From Colletes latitarsis (taxonomy: Eukaryota > Arthropoda > Insecta > Hymenoptera > Colletidae), in contig NC_135137.1 in NCBI RefSeq assembly GCF_051014445.1, forward strand, positions 22,941,501 to 23,005,500: a stretch of 64,000 nucleotides of DNA, in the 5' to 3' direction. Below the pieces are notes generated by a model. It worked only from the letters and a program-made list of their open reading frames with translations, was not told where the DNA came from and did not search any database. This document shows, piece by piece, positions 10,229 through 20,653 of this stretch. The position numbers and the translations under genes are program-made. Positions within the stretch are counted from its first letter, which is position 1; the number at the start of each line of letters is the position of its first letter.

Positions 10229-11832
10229 TGTGGGAAGTGAATTCAGGCACTTATGATTTTCTTTTAAACAACAAAAACGTTTATTTCTAATAATAAAAAA
10301 AAATAAACAATAAAGAAATTCTCCGAAAATCATAAATTAATAGAAAAATTAGAAATTAAGTTCGGAGGTTCTGGCTCCTGCCTCGGCCCGGTCGACGAAC
10401 TTGCCTCTTGGTTGAGGTAGGCCAGGATTCCTATGAACAGAAAAACACGGCTATGTGTTAGACACGTAAATACGTTACACGTATATTCGCCGCGCTTGTG
10501 TCCTCACGCTCCTGGTTCGTTATTCGAATTTACAGGAGCGGAGAATTTCGCTCGTTCGTAAATTACGAACTCGCTAGTGGACTGTATTTTATTTATTGGC
10601 GTGAAAAGAATTAAACTTCTTTTCTTTGCCGATTAGGTCGATTGCTCAATGGACGGGGATGCACGTGGAGGTTGTAAGTCTCCAAATGCACTGATCCCGC
10701 GAGTATGCTCACTGAATCTGTGCGTCGAGTCGCACTGCAATGCAACGGCACGACCGTCGATCTGCGGCTTCTCTATACGTTCCAACAGAGGACTTGTTGG
10801 TCGAGAGTTGCACTGCGAAGCCCGACAGCACGTTGTTCACTGCACGAATGCACCACTCGATGCGATTCGAAGCAGTATTTTGAACTACGTGGGGGCCTGA
10901 CCCACGACTCCGTTACCTCTCCGCACTGGTGCTCCTCTAAACGTTACACCGGCGGGGTCTGTAGAGATAAGGAGGCGAAGACCGAATGTCACACGTCCAA
11001 GGTGGACGTTGACCTGACTCCAGTGAGCCCACCTGGAGGTTCACCACGTAGGTTCTTCCCTTCGGTGTCTCCTAAGCCGTATAGCAATCCCAAAGAAGTT
11101 TGAACGGTATTCGTCCACTTCTTTGTGTCTCAAACGTTTATACGCTCGAAACGACCTTGTAATTACCAGGGAGGTTGAGCACCTTATTGGTGTATTCTCG
11201 ATTCCTCCAAATTGAACAATATTTAATCGGAAGCTTGTCTGGGAATTTCCCGAGCGAAACTTCGAGATGCCTTTGCACGAATCGGAACCCGATTCGTTTA
11301 GCAAGCAAAAAGTGAAATAATTCTCACTTTTTTATCCGAGCTTTTGAATTCTCAGCTGTGCGAGGTCAATTCGAGGACCCGCACCAGACTGGACATCTGC
11401 TCGTAGCACCTTTTATTTTCGAAAAAGCAATCCAATAACTTAAGAATTTATTTCTCAAGTCGTGTTCGAATTCTGGTCGGACGCGATCGGGAGCCGATGT
11501 GTCTCTCGCAGAAGTCATTGTTGGACTGTATCGATTGACAGCCGAAAACGTCGCCGCGTTGCTCCAATTAGTCGTTCCGCGGCGCTGTCCAAATTTCGGC
11601 AGTCTATCTTTGTCTAATTCTCTACGCGCTACTCTCTCACGGTACTGACGTCATCAACACCGTTAGCACACTCGAATCGAAGGTAATGAGCCGTTACCGA
11701 TGCCAGAAAAACTAGTAATAACCGCGTTTTTCTATCACTGCTCGCTGTACAAATTCTCGAAGAGATAATCTCTCGATTATTGTACGCTAACAGGATTAAA
11801 TGATAATCGCGGCCGAGGACAATCGCTCGGCA
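10229..11832 (-). repeat. Candidate long solo LTR splitting the Merlin transposase N-terminus
   Basis: 1.6 kb of non-coding DNA with ends TGTGGGAAG...CTCGGCA on the plus strand and the 4-bp duplication ttat (10225-10228 and 11833-11836). An AATAAA on the minus strand near 10280 would fit a minus-oriented LTR end. It lies between the zinc-ribbon codons at about 11840-11950 and the rest of the Merlin transposase, which supports an insertion. A short duplication could be chance, so this is tentative. Small ORFs within it look like noise. Confidence 0.4.
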
Positions 11833-12577
11833 TTATGCAATCTTTAAACACTACTATTTTTCGTAAAGAATGTATTCCGACATTTAAACATTAATCTCTT
11901 ACGATTAAATGTCATTTCCTTCTGACATTTTGTGCAAACCATGCTTCCATGAATTACCTTTTATTCAATTAAATATCTATTAATATTCCGTAGTCGTAAC
12001 AAATATTTAGAAATTCATAGTTACCTTCCGCTCAATTAAAAAATCTATTAATTTCTCATAGTCATCACAAATATGTAAAAACTCGTATAATTTCATTATA
12101 GTTATATGTACTGTAACACTATACGCGAAAATAATGTTATAAAAGTGATTCTTTGGACGAGTTAATTGTGCGTGCTTCTTTACCTCGTGACGCGTACTGC
12201 ACTAATTGTAAGGAGAAAAACAAAGAATCAAAACAAAAGAAAGTCTACGCATCGGCAGTGTATACGTTGAGCGTATACGTGGCCACGAGTTTTCACGTCT
12301 GGGCAGAATTCAATATGTAATAGCACTAGTTTTTTGCAAATATCTCACCAACTAAGCGCGAGCGGGGGTAATATGTATAGGAAAAAGTTGTTCAAAATGT
12401 ATATTTCTACAACATATTTCAAAATCATCGAAATCGATGAGGTGTACCCTAATCTAAATAATTACCGAAAATATTACTGCGTAAATATTTATCTGTACTC
12501 CAGTACTCGTGTAATGCTAGTTTTTTGTTACGTGTCATGAGTAACGACAACGCAAAGAAACAGTACATTTCATCTAG

Positions 12578-12662
12578 TACTTAGGGAAAGGTCATACACT
12601 TTACACAAACAATTTTTATTCAAGTCCAGCGTTATTCAACTTTTTATACGATAACTGTACTT
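12578..12662 (+). pseudogene. Inverted piggyBac C-terminal segment
   Basis: On the plus strand this reads YLGKGHTLYTNNFYSSP then ALFNFLYDNCT, the conserved piggyBac block that matches the minus-strand codons at 7921-7858 (KCHTLYTDNF). It sits between N-terminal and central codons of the minus-strand gene, so about 85 bp of a later part of the gene, or of a sister copy, is present here in reverse. No duplication borders it. Confidence 0.6.
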
Positions 12663-13033
12663 TTTTGGGTATCCACGTTGTTATTGCTCTTCTGAGTCCA
12701 GTAATAATTTGTCTCATCTACAATGTATTCTACGAGCTCCTGAGAAATGAATAGCTCAAAGTAGTCGATACATTTTGGAGATCTTCCTATTTTGTTTTTC
12801 AGTCCCGAATTTCTTGAGGAAAACTGATGGGTCTTTGGTATGAAATTTTTCGTTATCAATGTTATGTTGCACTGGGTGTCCTTGGCATTATCTTCAATTA
12901 ACTCTATTTCCGATTTTGATGTGTTGCATATAGTATTTCTTCGTCGTCTTTTGCACCGGTAAAAATTATTTTCATTTTCTGAATCGGTTTCCTCAGTTTC
13001 AAACATAATACTTTTTTTATGCTTTGTATTCAT

Positions 13034-13809
13034 TCTAAAATGGTCTAAACTGTCGGAGACGAGCGTTATTCGTCAAATCGCATCGATTGCGGCAAACAGC
13101 TGAGCGGACTGAATGTGTCGACCCTGAATGATTGAATGATTGAATGTATGAGTGCGTCAACCATATTGACGAAATATTGTTTACTAATATTCTAGAAACT
13201 ATATCGGCAAGGGATTGATGCGAAACGACGAGAACGTTCTCGAAACTACATACAGTATTTTCTCTATATAAGCTCAGAACTCGTCCACGAATAGGCAAAT
13301 ATCGTGTTCCTTCTACTTAACCCACTGTGTACCGTTAGAACTCAGCATTCGCTGGACCAGCGAGTGTGTCTTCCTATGGGCGGTTCCCCAAGATAGCGGC
13401 GCGCTTGACGATCGGTCATCGAATATTGTCACACGATACGGGTTCAAATTAGTAAGGCAACACTAGTGCAATAATACAAATTTTTTATTTTTCCTTTTCT
13501 TGTTTTGAAACTTTTAACATACCTGTGGCAGTTTTCTGATTTAACTAAGATCAACTACAACATAATTTTTATTATTGTTTTTCATAAATTATAATATACA
13601 TTTGTCCTTTCTTTAAAGTGTATCCTCATCTGAAAAAAGGAATTGTAATTTAATTGACCTATCACTTATTTGCTAAAATCGTGAGACAACTCAGAGTAAA
13701 GTAAGTTGGTTAAATAGTTTAAATTCACAAGTTGTATCTTTTTGAGTCATATCACTATTGCAGTAAACGAGCGATACATACATATATGTTCTGAAGTTAT
13801 GATACAATT
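13034..13809. other. Upstream of piggyBac relic; no gene seen
   Basis: The first 280 bp are presumably the 5' untranslated and terminal region of the piggyBac element. A TTAA occurs at about 13318, where the element could begin, but the matching far end is lost, so this cannot be confirmed. The remainder to 13809 is AT-rich with no open frame or repeat I can recognise. Confidence 0.4.
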
Positions 13810-14374
13810 TGTTGCGTGATCTCTCACGATCGGTAAATTGGAGTGATGCGCGAGAGGACGCTTTCCGAAGGTTAACTTAATAATATCGGAATAGTTGGGG
13901 AAAATGATTTTGAATGAACGAGCGTAAGTTGGCTTTTTGATATTTTATGTGGAATGTCTATTTCTTGTCTGGTGTCGCTATTTACATGGGTTGTGAAATG
14001 TTTCTATTGCCTAATGTGTCGTGTTGTGGGGGTGATGTTGGTTGTGAATGATTGGTGTAGTTGTTCTGTGTGGGTGTGGCTTAAATGTACTGGCGGAAAG
14101 GGCAGGCTCTGTGGAGAAGGCCCTTTCCGGGGTAGGAATGGAGTTTTCTGGCTAATTTGAATGTTATCAACAATTTGGTGAAAGCCGGCAAGTGAAAGTG
14201 CGCGCTAGCCGCGCACGTGCGTTTCAGCTGTCCAGAAAACTATGTCTTGGTTACCCTTGGGTAACAAAAGGCCGAGGGACGTTTGCAGGCCCGGCCAACG
14301 GCTCGACCGAGGGCCTTGTCTGCCGCCAACTAACCCTGTCATAAATATTGCGAGGGCTTACTCGCGTCGCAACA
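13810..14374. repeat. Solo LTR, copy 1 of a family
   Basis: 565 bp with ends TGTTGCG...CGCAACA. It is homologous along its length to 45521-46094. Flanks are caatt (13805-13809) and cgatt (14375-14379), a 5-bp duplication with one mismatch. No coding sequence of the parent element was found in the window, and orientation is unclear. A short ORF inside is a chance frame. Confidence 0.85.
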
Positions 14375-14575
14375 CGATTTAACTAATAGATATATAATAA
14401 TAAATCCACAACGACATTTATCTTTATTTTTGTTCTTCCTTTTTTCAAACTTCATAAACATATTCGTGACACTTTTCTGGTTAAAATGACACCAAATACG
14501 ATATACAATTTAGATCCCATTTACTAACGCAATAAGCGATCAAAGGCATGCATCGCTCAGGTGACTCCATGTCAA

Positions 14576-14720
14576 CTGTATCGAAACACAGGCGATGTTT
14601 ACGGGAGCCTATACAGAATCAGTATTTCATTCTGCGACCTCTACCAAGAGAGGTAGAGGTCAGAATTAGAACATCGATTCGGTATAGGCTCGCATAAACA
14701 TCGCCTGTGTTTCGCTACAG
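14576..14720. repeat. 145-bp hairpin (inverted repeat)
   Basis: Two arms of about 70 nt, from CTGTATCGAAACACAGGCG to GACCTCTACC and the reverse, pair with few mismatches around a 6-nt loop, with one bulged stretch midway. It could be a foldback element or a structured RNA. There is no direct evidence of transcription. Confidence 0.7.
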
Positions 14721-15529
14721 CGGACCCGAAGCAAAGGAAGCGATAGCAAGTTCGACGATGCTTGGGCGCTCAGTCCCTCTTTGTCATATGCTCGCTGTTC
14801 TTTTCTACACTCGCCGTCTCCAGTAGGCGTCAACAAAATATCAGGAATCGTTTCTCATCCACGTTATAACCGAGCGTTGAGCCCCGAGAGCGTCGCTTCT
14901 ATAGAGACAATACTGTATACCGGACGTGGAACCGGCAAGTGTTTGAGAGCCGGGGGATAAAAGCACGCGTCTGCGAAGCGATGCAGGATTTTACGGCGAA
15001 GTCTGTCACGGTGAACGTTACGTTGTGTTTACGATTACGAATGTCATACGTTACTGCGTGTTTTTACAATTACAAAAGTTATATATTCATTGTATTTATT
15101 CGCGCTTTCTAAATAAAGGGATAGATTTTACATTTCTAATCCTACAAAATTATTTTTGTAAATACATTTTCAAACAAAACCCTAACCTGAAAATTCTAAT
15201 TTTTAAGAGACTAAGAATTATACTTAATGCCGATCTATTCCTAATTCCTGTAAAAACCTAATATAAAAAATCGTTTTACTGTTGAATGGATTCGATAAAT
15301 TAGTCGGTATAAAACAGTAAACGATCGTTTTGATGTTTAAAGTTTATTACATAATACGTTTTGATATCGTTTCAACAAAGAACAATTTTAAAAAGTTTTA
15401 AGACGTAATTAATCCAATATGTCAATGAAATCAACATGAAATGTTCAGCCGATATCGAAAAATGTTGTCATCGACTACAGATAGCACTTATATACACATC
15501 ATTTCGATGCCGCATCTATTGGGCGCTTG
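14721..15529. other. Intergenic; possible promoter and poly(A) signal, no gene
   Basis: A TATA-like GGATAAAAGC lies near 14955 and AATAAA near 15113 on the plus strand, a spacing compatible with LTR or transposon 5' sequence. No termini, duplication or coding frame support an assignment. The rest is AT-rich. Confidence 0.3.
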
Positions 15530-15636
15530 TACCCACAAATCGTGGCGTAGATGCCGCGTATATGCGACGCTCGTATACACAGGTCGTCGAGTAGATGACG
15601 CATATATGCGGCACTCGGCGCGAAAGCGTTAAGTAA
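15530..15636. repeat. Short degenerate tandem repeat ending at TTAA
   Basis: Two units of roughly 45 bp share TAGATG(C/A)CGC(G/A)TATATGCG. The block ends in GCGCGAAAGCGTTAA, immediately beside BEL D codons. The TTAA and sharp boundary resemble the end of a piggyBac-type non-autonomous element, but no partner end was found. Confidence 0.4.
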
Positions 15637-15644
15637 TTCTAGTG

Positions 15645-16590
15645 TGAATGTCTGCAGCAATTGATTCGTTCCAATCCATTTGTAATTTCCATAATTGTTA
15701 CATGCCAATTTTGGCCTTCAGAGGGTCGAATAATGTGGCGATTTGTGATAAAATTCCTCTTTTCGTTATGCGATCTGTTTGGGTTAATTCTTGTATTGTG
15801 TATACAATTGTGTCTTGTCTCGCTTTTCGATGTATATCAAGTGTCTTTATAGTATTGTTCAAGTCTAGTCGTAAGTGATTGTCGTTTGTTTTGTCATCTA
15901 ATATGTTTATTAGCGTCTTGTTGTTCGCGGCTCACTGTCGTAGTTTGAACCCTCTCTTCTTGCAAAGTTCAATTAATTCGTCGCGAATAATGATGGCCTC
16001 GTCGTACGTTTTTGTCCCTATCAATAGATCGTCAATGTAAAAATCTTCACAAAGTACAATTGCTGTTCATGGAAATAGTTTTCCCTCGTCTTCAGCTAAC
16101 TCCTGAAGTGTGCGAGTGACTACGAAGGGAGCCGCGAATGTGCCGCATGTTATGGTATTTAAAGTGTAGGGTTCAATTGGGTTTCGATTATTTGTGCATC
16201 ATAATATATTCTGATAAATTTTATCTTAAAGATGGACTTGAATCTGTCGATAGATTTTCTGTATATCGGCTGTGATTAAATACGAATATGATCCGAAACG
16301 GAGCAATCAAGAATATAACTCATCTTGAATAGTTGGGCCTGTTAGTAATACTTCGTTTAGTAATATTCCGCTGAACGTTTTCGCAGATGCGTCGAATACT
16401 ACGCGCAATTTTGTGGTCAAACTCGACTGTTTCAGTATTACATGATGTGGCAAGTTAGAGCCTTCTTTCGTAGAGGGAACTTCGACCTTGGGCATGTGTC
16501 CTCAGGCGCAATATTCCTCTAGAAAATTCGCGTATTGAAGTTTTAATTCCGGTTTCTTTAGAAATTTTCGTTCTGGAGACTGGAATCTTT
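15645..16590 (-). pseudogene. BEL D reverse transcriptase, C-terminal part
   Basis: Minus-strand frames, with stops and frameshifts, give SPERKFLKKPELKLQYANFL, VRV/LRVVFDASAKTFSG, LLTGPTIQDELYS, the CGTFAAPFVVTRTLQELAED box and the active site FYIDDLLIGTKT. RNase H-side sequence follows (LWKLQMDWNESI). It ends at about 15645 against the TTAA-ended tandem repeat. The RT tyrosine/aspartate core is kept, but several stops make it non-functional. The upstream continuation is at 22396, beyond the MITE. Confidence 0.8.
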
Positions 16591-16715
16591 TAACACTAGA
16601 TTTACGGAAGCCGTCAGTTTGACGGATGACAGATTCCATATTTAAAATTGCAGAACGCGTAAATATTATTTTTTAACAACGTATGTTGAATTTGATTGAT
16701 GCAATAGCATGAATA

Positions 16716-17024
16716 TGTGGGAATCGGATGGATGAATTATAGTTACACTGGTGCACCTTTTCATATTATATTCTTGAACATATAGTAAACATTACATTAC
16801 ACATATATTTAACGTAAAATTTAACCGCCCACTGCTCGCACCACGTGTCATTCCGTTCCGTCTGTTCTCAATCTCCTACTAGCTCCACCAGATGTCACTC
16901 TCGCTGTCCTCTCTCTCTCTCTCTATCTATCTATTTATCTATCTATCTACCTCTCACTCTCACTCACTCACATGCTCGCATTTTCAGTCACTTCTCTCAC
17001 GCAATAACAACAATCTCACTCACA
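16716..17024 (-). repeat. 3' LTR of copia E
   Basis: 309 bp, TG...CA on both strands. It differs from the 5' LTR by a handful of substitutions and a much shorter CT/ATCT microsatellite (about 16903-16955). Confidence 0.9.
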
Positions 17025-17040
17025 CACACCCCCCTTGTTT

Positions 17041-18442
17041 TTATTGCTTTTCAGTCTGTAACATTTTTCTTACATTTCTTATTAGATTTGGTCCGTTTAA
17101 AGGTTTTGTCATACAATCCGCTGTCATGATCTTACTTGGTACATGTATTATTTCTAAATTTTCTTTTATGGCCGCCTCCTTTATATAATAACATTTCCTG
17201 TTTAACAATTTTGATTTAGATTTGAAATTTCCTCCATTAGCCAACTTCACCACATTCAGATTATCACATTTAATTACTCTCTTTATTTCATTCCTTAATC
17301 CTATCTCTTTGAGCAAATTACTACACCATATCACTTCTTTCACTCCTTCCAGTACAGATTCAAGCTCACTCTCTGTCGACGATAATGCAACTGTCGTTTG
17401 CTTCTTACTCTTCCAGTGAATCAAATCTCCATTCCAGTACATCAACAGTCCAGTAAATGACTTAGCATCTCCGGTGCTATCCCATGAGGCATCTGATTCG
17501 CACTTTATCCCTTTGATGCAATTACTCTTACCAAACACTAACCAGTAATTGATAGTTCCCTTTAGATATCTTAATACCCTCTTCAACCCCGTCATATGCA
17601 TTACTCTGGGGTCTTTGTTGAATTGTGATAGACAACTTAACGCATATGATATGTCTGGTCTTACATATACACTCAGGTACATAAGTCTGCCCATCAACTC
17701 TTGGGTACTCCTCTATGTCGTATTGCGGGCTCGACTCATAGTTTTGCATCTTCACATTGACATCAATTGGCGACGTTGTGCTATTGCACTCTCTCATTCC
17801 ATACATGCCTAATAACTTTTCAATATAGTCCTGGAGATGCACAGCTATCTTTCCTTTTTCCTGCTCAACTTGCATTCCTAGTACCCCTTTTGCCTCTCCC
17901 ATGTTTTTCATATCTATTTCTTTTCCTATTGCTTCCATATATTTCTTCTCAAATTCTTCATTACTTGATATTACAATCATGTCATCTACATGTATCCCAC
18001 AAAACAAAAATTCCTCTGCTTCTCTTTTATAAAATAAACATGGGTCTTCTTTGCTTTGATTCAACCCATTTTTTAACAATACTTTTGTGAGACACAGATT
18101 CCAACATCTTCCCGCTTGTTTTAATCCATACACACTTCTCTTTAGATGACATACAGAATCACTACTTTGTTCATAACCCTCTGGCAGCTCCATATATATT
18201 TCTTCTTCTAACCTTCCATGCAAGAAAGCCGTTTTTACATCATACAATTTCACATTTCTTCTCATTTGTGCACTCACACTAAACAACAGTCTGACTGTTT
18301 CAATACGTATTACAGGTGCAAATGTTTCTCCATAATCATACCCTGGTCGCTGTCCACACCCTACTGCCACTAACCTGGCCTTATATTTTGTCTCTTTTGT
18401 TGCTGGATTTTCTTTAATGTTGTATATCCACTTGCTCTTTAT
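17041..18442 (-). pseudogene. Copia E reverse transcriptase and RNase H
   Basis: RT (18400-17700) shows QRPGYDYGETFAPVIRIETV, KTAFLHGRLEEEIYMELPEG and the active site GIHVDDMIVIS, where the usual Tyr of YVDD is His. RNase H (17697-17041) shows LMYLSVYVRPDISYAL, SDASWDSTGDAKSFTG, WKSKKQTTVALSSTESELES and the C-terminal DCMTKPL. A frameshift near 17700 separates the two. The enzyme would make and process cDNA in the copia particle. The HVDD variant and frameshifts indicate a dead copy. Confidence 0.88.
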
Positions 18443-19493
18443 TACCTTCTTCCCTTCAGAAGAGACTTCATTTCTTCATCCATCGCTTCCCTCCATTTCT
18501 CCCAATTCCTTGACTCTTCTGCCTGTCTCACATTTCTAGGAATTTCTTCATCTATTATTAACATTGCGCAGCTTTTTTCACGTATTCTCTCTGACCTACG
18601 CAATCCTTTTCTCTCTGCTCTTCGTCCATCTTCTTCCTTCTCAATCTGTCTTCGTACTCCTATAACATCTTTTGTTGTCCCTTTCGGTCGTCCTCTGTTT
18701 CTATCTCTCATTTGTTCTTCTATTTCTATCAAATCCTCACCTCTTTCTTCTCCCTCTTGTCTTTCACTCTGCTCACTAGATTCTTCTATTTCTGCATCTT
18801 CATAAATGCTATCGTCTCCATGCATACTCTCTCCAATATTTTCTTCATGTGACTCACACTCTTCATTACCCTTTTCAATTCCTAATCCCACAATTACCAA
18901 ATCTTCATCTCGTTTACATTTATTTTCTTTTTCATTTTTTAATAATTCTATCCCATTCCTGCTTTCATCGAATTTCACATCACAATCGTTCCTCACTTTT
19001 TCTATTTTAGGTATGTATACTCTATAAGTATTATTCTCGGCATAACCTATAAAAATTCCTTTAAAGGTCTTTGGTTCAAATTTCCCTCTCATATGTCCTT
19101 TGTTTAACACATACGCAACACATCCAAATCTCCTCATGTATCCAATGTTGGGTGTTCTCCCCTGCCACAATTCATATGGAGTTTTCCCATGCACAGTAGA
19201 CTTCACCCTATTTCTTGTATGCGCTGATACACACACTGCCTCAGCCCAAAAATTCATGGGTAAGTGTGAATCTGACATTAATGCCCTTGTCATTTCTATT
19301 ACTGATCTATTCGCTCTCTCTGCTACTCTATTACATTGAGGCGTCCTTGCTGGGCTCAGCTCATGCTTAACTCCTCTGTTTTTTAGCCATGTGTTCAAAT
19401 CACTCTCAATGAATTCTCCTCCATTATCAGAACGTACTGCCTTCAACCTTTTTCCAGATTGATTCTCTTTTAATGCTATCAACTCCTTCAGTT
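18442..19493 (-). pseudogene. Copia E integrase, C-terminal portion and linker
   Basis: Starts with KLKELIALKENQSGKRLKAV. The catalytic Asp lies in RSDNGGEF and the Glu in NRVAERANRS, about 35 residues apart and flanked by TPQCN. Then come the GKTPYELWQG and FGCVAYVLNKGH boxes, followed by a long acidic/basic linker up to the RT (ending RRSERIREK). The first catalytic Asp and the zinc finger lie on the far side of the solo LTR at 19494-20111. The frame resumes exactly after the LTR. Integrase would insert copia cDNA into the genome. Confidence 0.87.
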
Positions 19494-20111
19494 TGTTGCG
19501 GCTCGCGGTATCCGTTGAGTGAACAGTCTGCACTCAACGTCGGGCTCGCGTCTTTCCGAGAATAAATTAATACTCCGGATGGAGGAATGTTGCGTAAAAT
19601 GTTATGTTCGGCGAATCAGAACCAAGTGCCATTGCCTCGGTTTTCCAAAACTCCCATGCCGTCTCCTCCCTTCCAAATCGCCCTTACGCGATGCTCTTGG
19701 AAGGGGGTGCGTGTCGCGTGGGAGTGTCGACGTCACGAGATGACTGCGTTTGTCTTGGTCTCCTGGTAGTTGAAAAAAAGATGCAGGACTGGCCGTTTTA
19801 TGCAGAGGGCTGGGGCTGGCCTGCAGATGCCGGAGTTTCGACCTGCACGCTGCAGACGAGCCCAACCCCTGTCATAAACAGCACTTGACCTGGCTTTTGG
19901 TGGTCTGCTACGCTGGTCTAAGGCGTTCGCTCGCTTCGAACGTAGAGATTTATGCCAGGGCTGAGTGTTGGCACGCAGATGCGACAGTCAATGCGCCTAA
20001 TGTCGCTGGTTTTTCCCTGGCATAAATCTCGCTTTGTTACGTCTTTTTTTTCTGCTGTTTTTGTTATTGGGCGCGGTACTAGAAACGGCGTGTCCGTTTC
20101 CGCGCTCAACA
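19494..20111. repeat. Solo LTR inside copia E integrase
   Basis: 618 bp, ends TGTTGCGG...GCTCAACA, with perfect duplication cagtt (19489-19493 and 20112-20116). Removing it joins SEAAEKL to KELIALK in frame. Its sequence differs from the 13810 family apart from similar termini. ORFs inside are chance. Confidence 0.92.
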
Positions 20112-20653
20112 CAGTTTCTCTGCTGCTTCACTCTTCTCTCTTAATAATATCACAAAAAGCATCCTTGAGTAATCGTCAACTATTGTAAATATATATCTCC
20201 TACCACCTTTTGAGGTTGGGTTTATAGGCCCAATTAAGTCCATGTGCCATAGTTCCATGGTCGCATTAGCTCTTTTATTTTCCAACCTGACATGTACTTT
20301 CCTACATGCCTTGCTTTCAACACAACTTTCACATTACACACTTATTTTACTCTGTTGTTTCATGCCAACCACTAAATCCTCTTTCTTCATATCCTCTATA
20401 ATTTTTCCACTTACATGTCCTAGTCTTAGATGCCATATATCCTTATCCATTGTCATTCTCACTTCTTCATTGTTCACTGCCATTGAGTCTACATAATATC
20501 CATTTCCTCTACGCACTGCTGTCATCTGCACTTTTCCTTATTCTTTATATATTTCAGCACCATACTTGTCAAACTTTACAGTATATCCAAAGTCTGCGAA
20601 TTTTGCCACTGATAGTAAACTGGTATTCAAGTGTGGAACGCAGAGTATATTCT
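20112..20653 (-). pseudogene. Copia E pre-integrase domain and integrase N-terminus
   Basis: Minus-strand pieces show MDKDIWHLRLGHVSGKIIED (the GAG_pre-integrs histidine finger region) and, after frame breaks, the start of the integrase core with IVDDYSRMLFVILLREKS just before the solo LTR. The catalytic Asp-containing stretch upstream (HMDLIGPINPTSK) is readable on the minus strand near 20240. Stops at 20334 and 20531 break it. Confidence 0.75.

Larger units (their letters stand above)
8669..12466 (-). mobile_element. Merlin-like (IS1595/ISXO2-type) DNA transposon
   Basis: 3,798 bp with nearly identical 249-bp terminal inverted repeats (8669-8917 and 12218-12466) beginning GGTAATTATTTAGATTAGGG. 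It is flanked by the exact 8-bp duplication gaaaatat (8661-8668 and 12467-12474). An 8-9 bp duplication and an ISXO2-type transposase are the marks of Merlin elements. It sits in the middle of the piggyBac gene, whose frame resumes across the duplication. The interior holds a broken transposase, a foldback repeat and a probable further LTR insertion. The long TIRs are unusual for Merlin. Confidence 0.85.
7856..13033 (-). pseudogene. piggyBac transposase relic, split by two insertions
   Basis: Minus-strand pieces form one piggyBac (DDE_Tnp_1_7) protein. 13033-12663 is the N-terminus, ending in SQELVEYIVDETNYY. 12573-12475 reads DEMYCFFALSLLM...EYWSTDKYLRS. 8668-8305 reads IFNDIMTRDRYLWIL..., then after stops a segment with ESLMLFKDRLSFK, CDCKTGYVQDLIVY and GIGKSGA. 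7921-7856 reads IVLSLLQSYLRKCHTLYTDNF. The Merlin-like element and a solo LTR sit exactly between pieces, and the frame resumes after each. The gene carries several stops and a local inversion (12578-12662), and its C-terminus was removed by gypsy C. The ancestral enzyme cut and pasted DNA at TTAA; this copy is dead. Confidence 0.85.

Noticed and set aside
10649..11304. ORFs of 83-132 codons within the Merlin-like element interior
   Set aside because: No domain, no hydrophobic pattern, and overlapping in three frames; they lie in the candidate LTR block.
8688..12540. Two ORFs with the same protein sequence on opposite strands (8598-8801 minus and 12334-12540 plus)
   Set aside because: The shared part is the 249-bp TIR of the Merlin-like element read in its two orientations; the remainder of the left one is piggyBac. 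It is not a duplicated gene.
7858..12617. A 30-bp near-identical stretch at 7858-7890 and, inverted, at 12586-12617, first taken as a new short repeat
   Set aside because: Both encode the conserved piggyBac HTLYT block on opposite strands; it is explained by the reversed piggyBac patch.
13954..14160. 68-codon Cys/Val-rich ORF resembling a small secreted protein
   Set aside because: It lies in a solo LTR and the homologous LTR at 45521 does not keep the frame.
13317..15636. A TTAA-to-TTAA transposon spanning 13318-15636
   Set aside because: Terminal sequences (CCCACTGTGT and CGCTTTCGCG read inward) do not match each other, so there are no inverted repeats.
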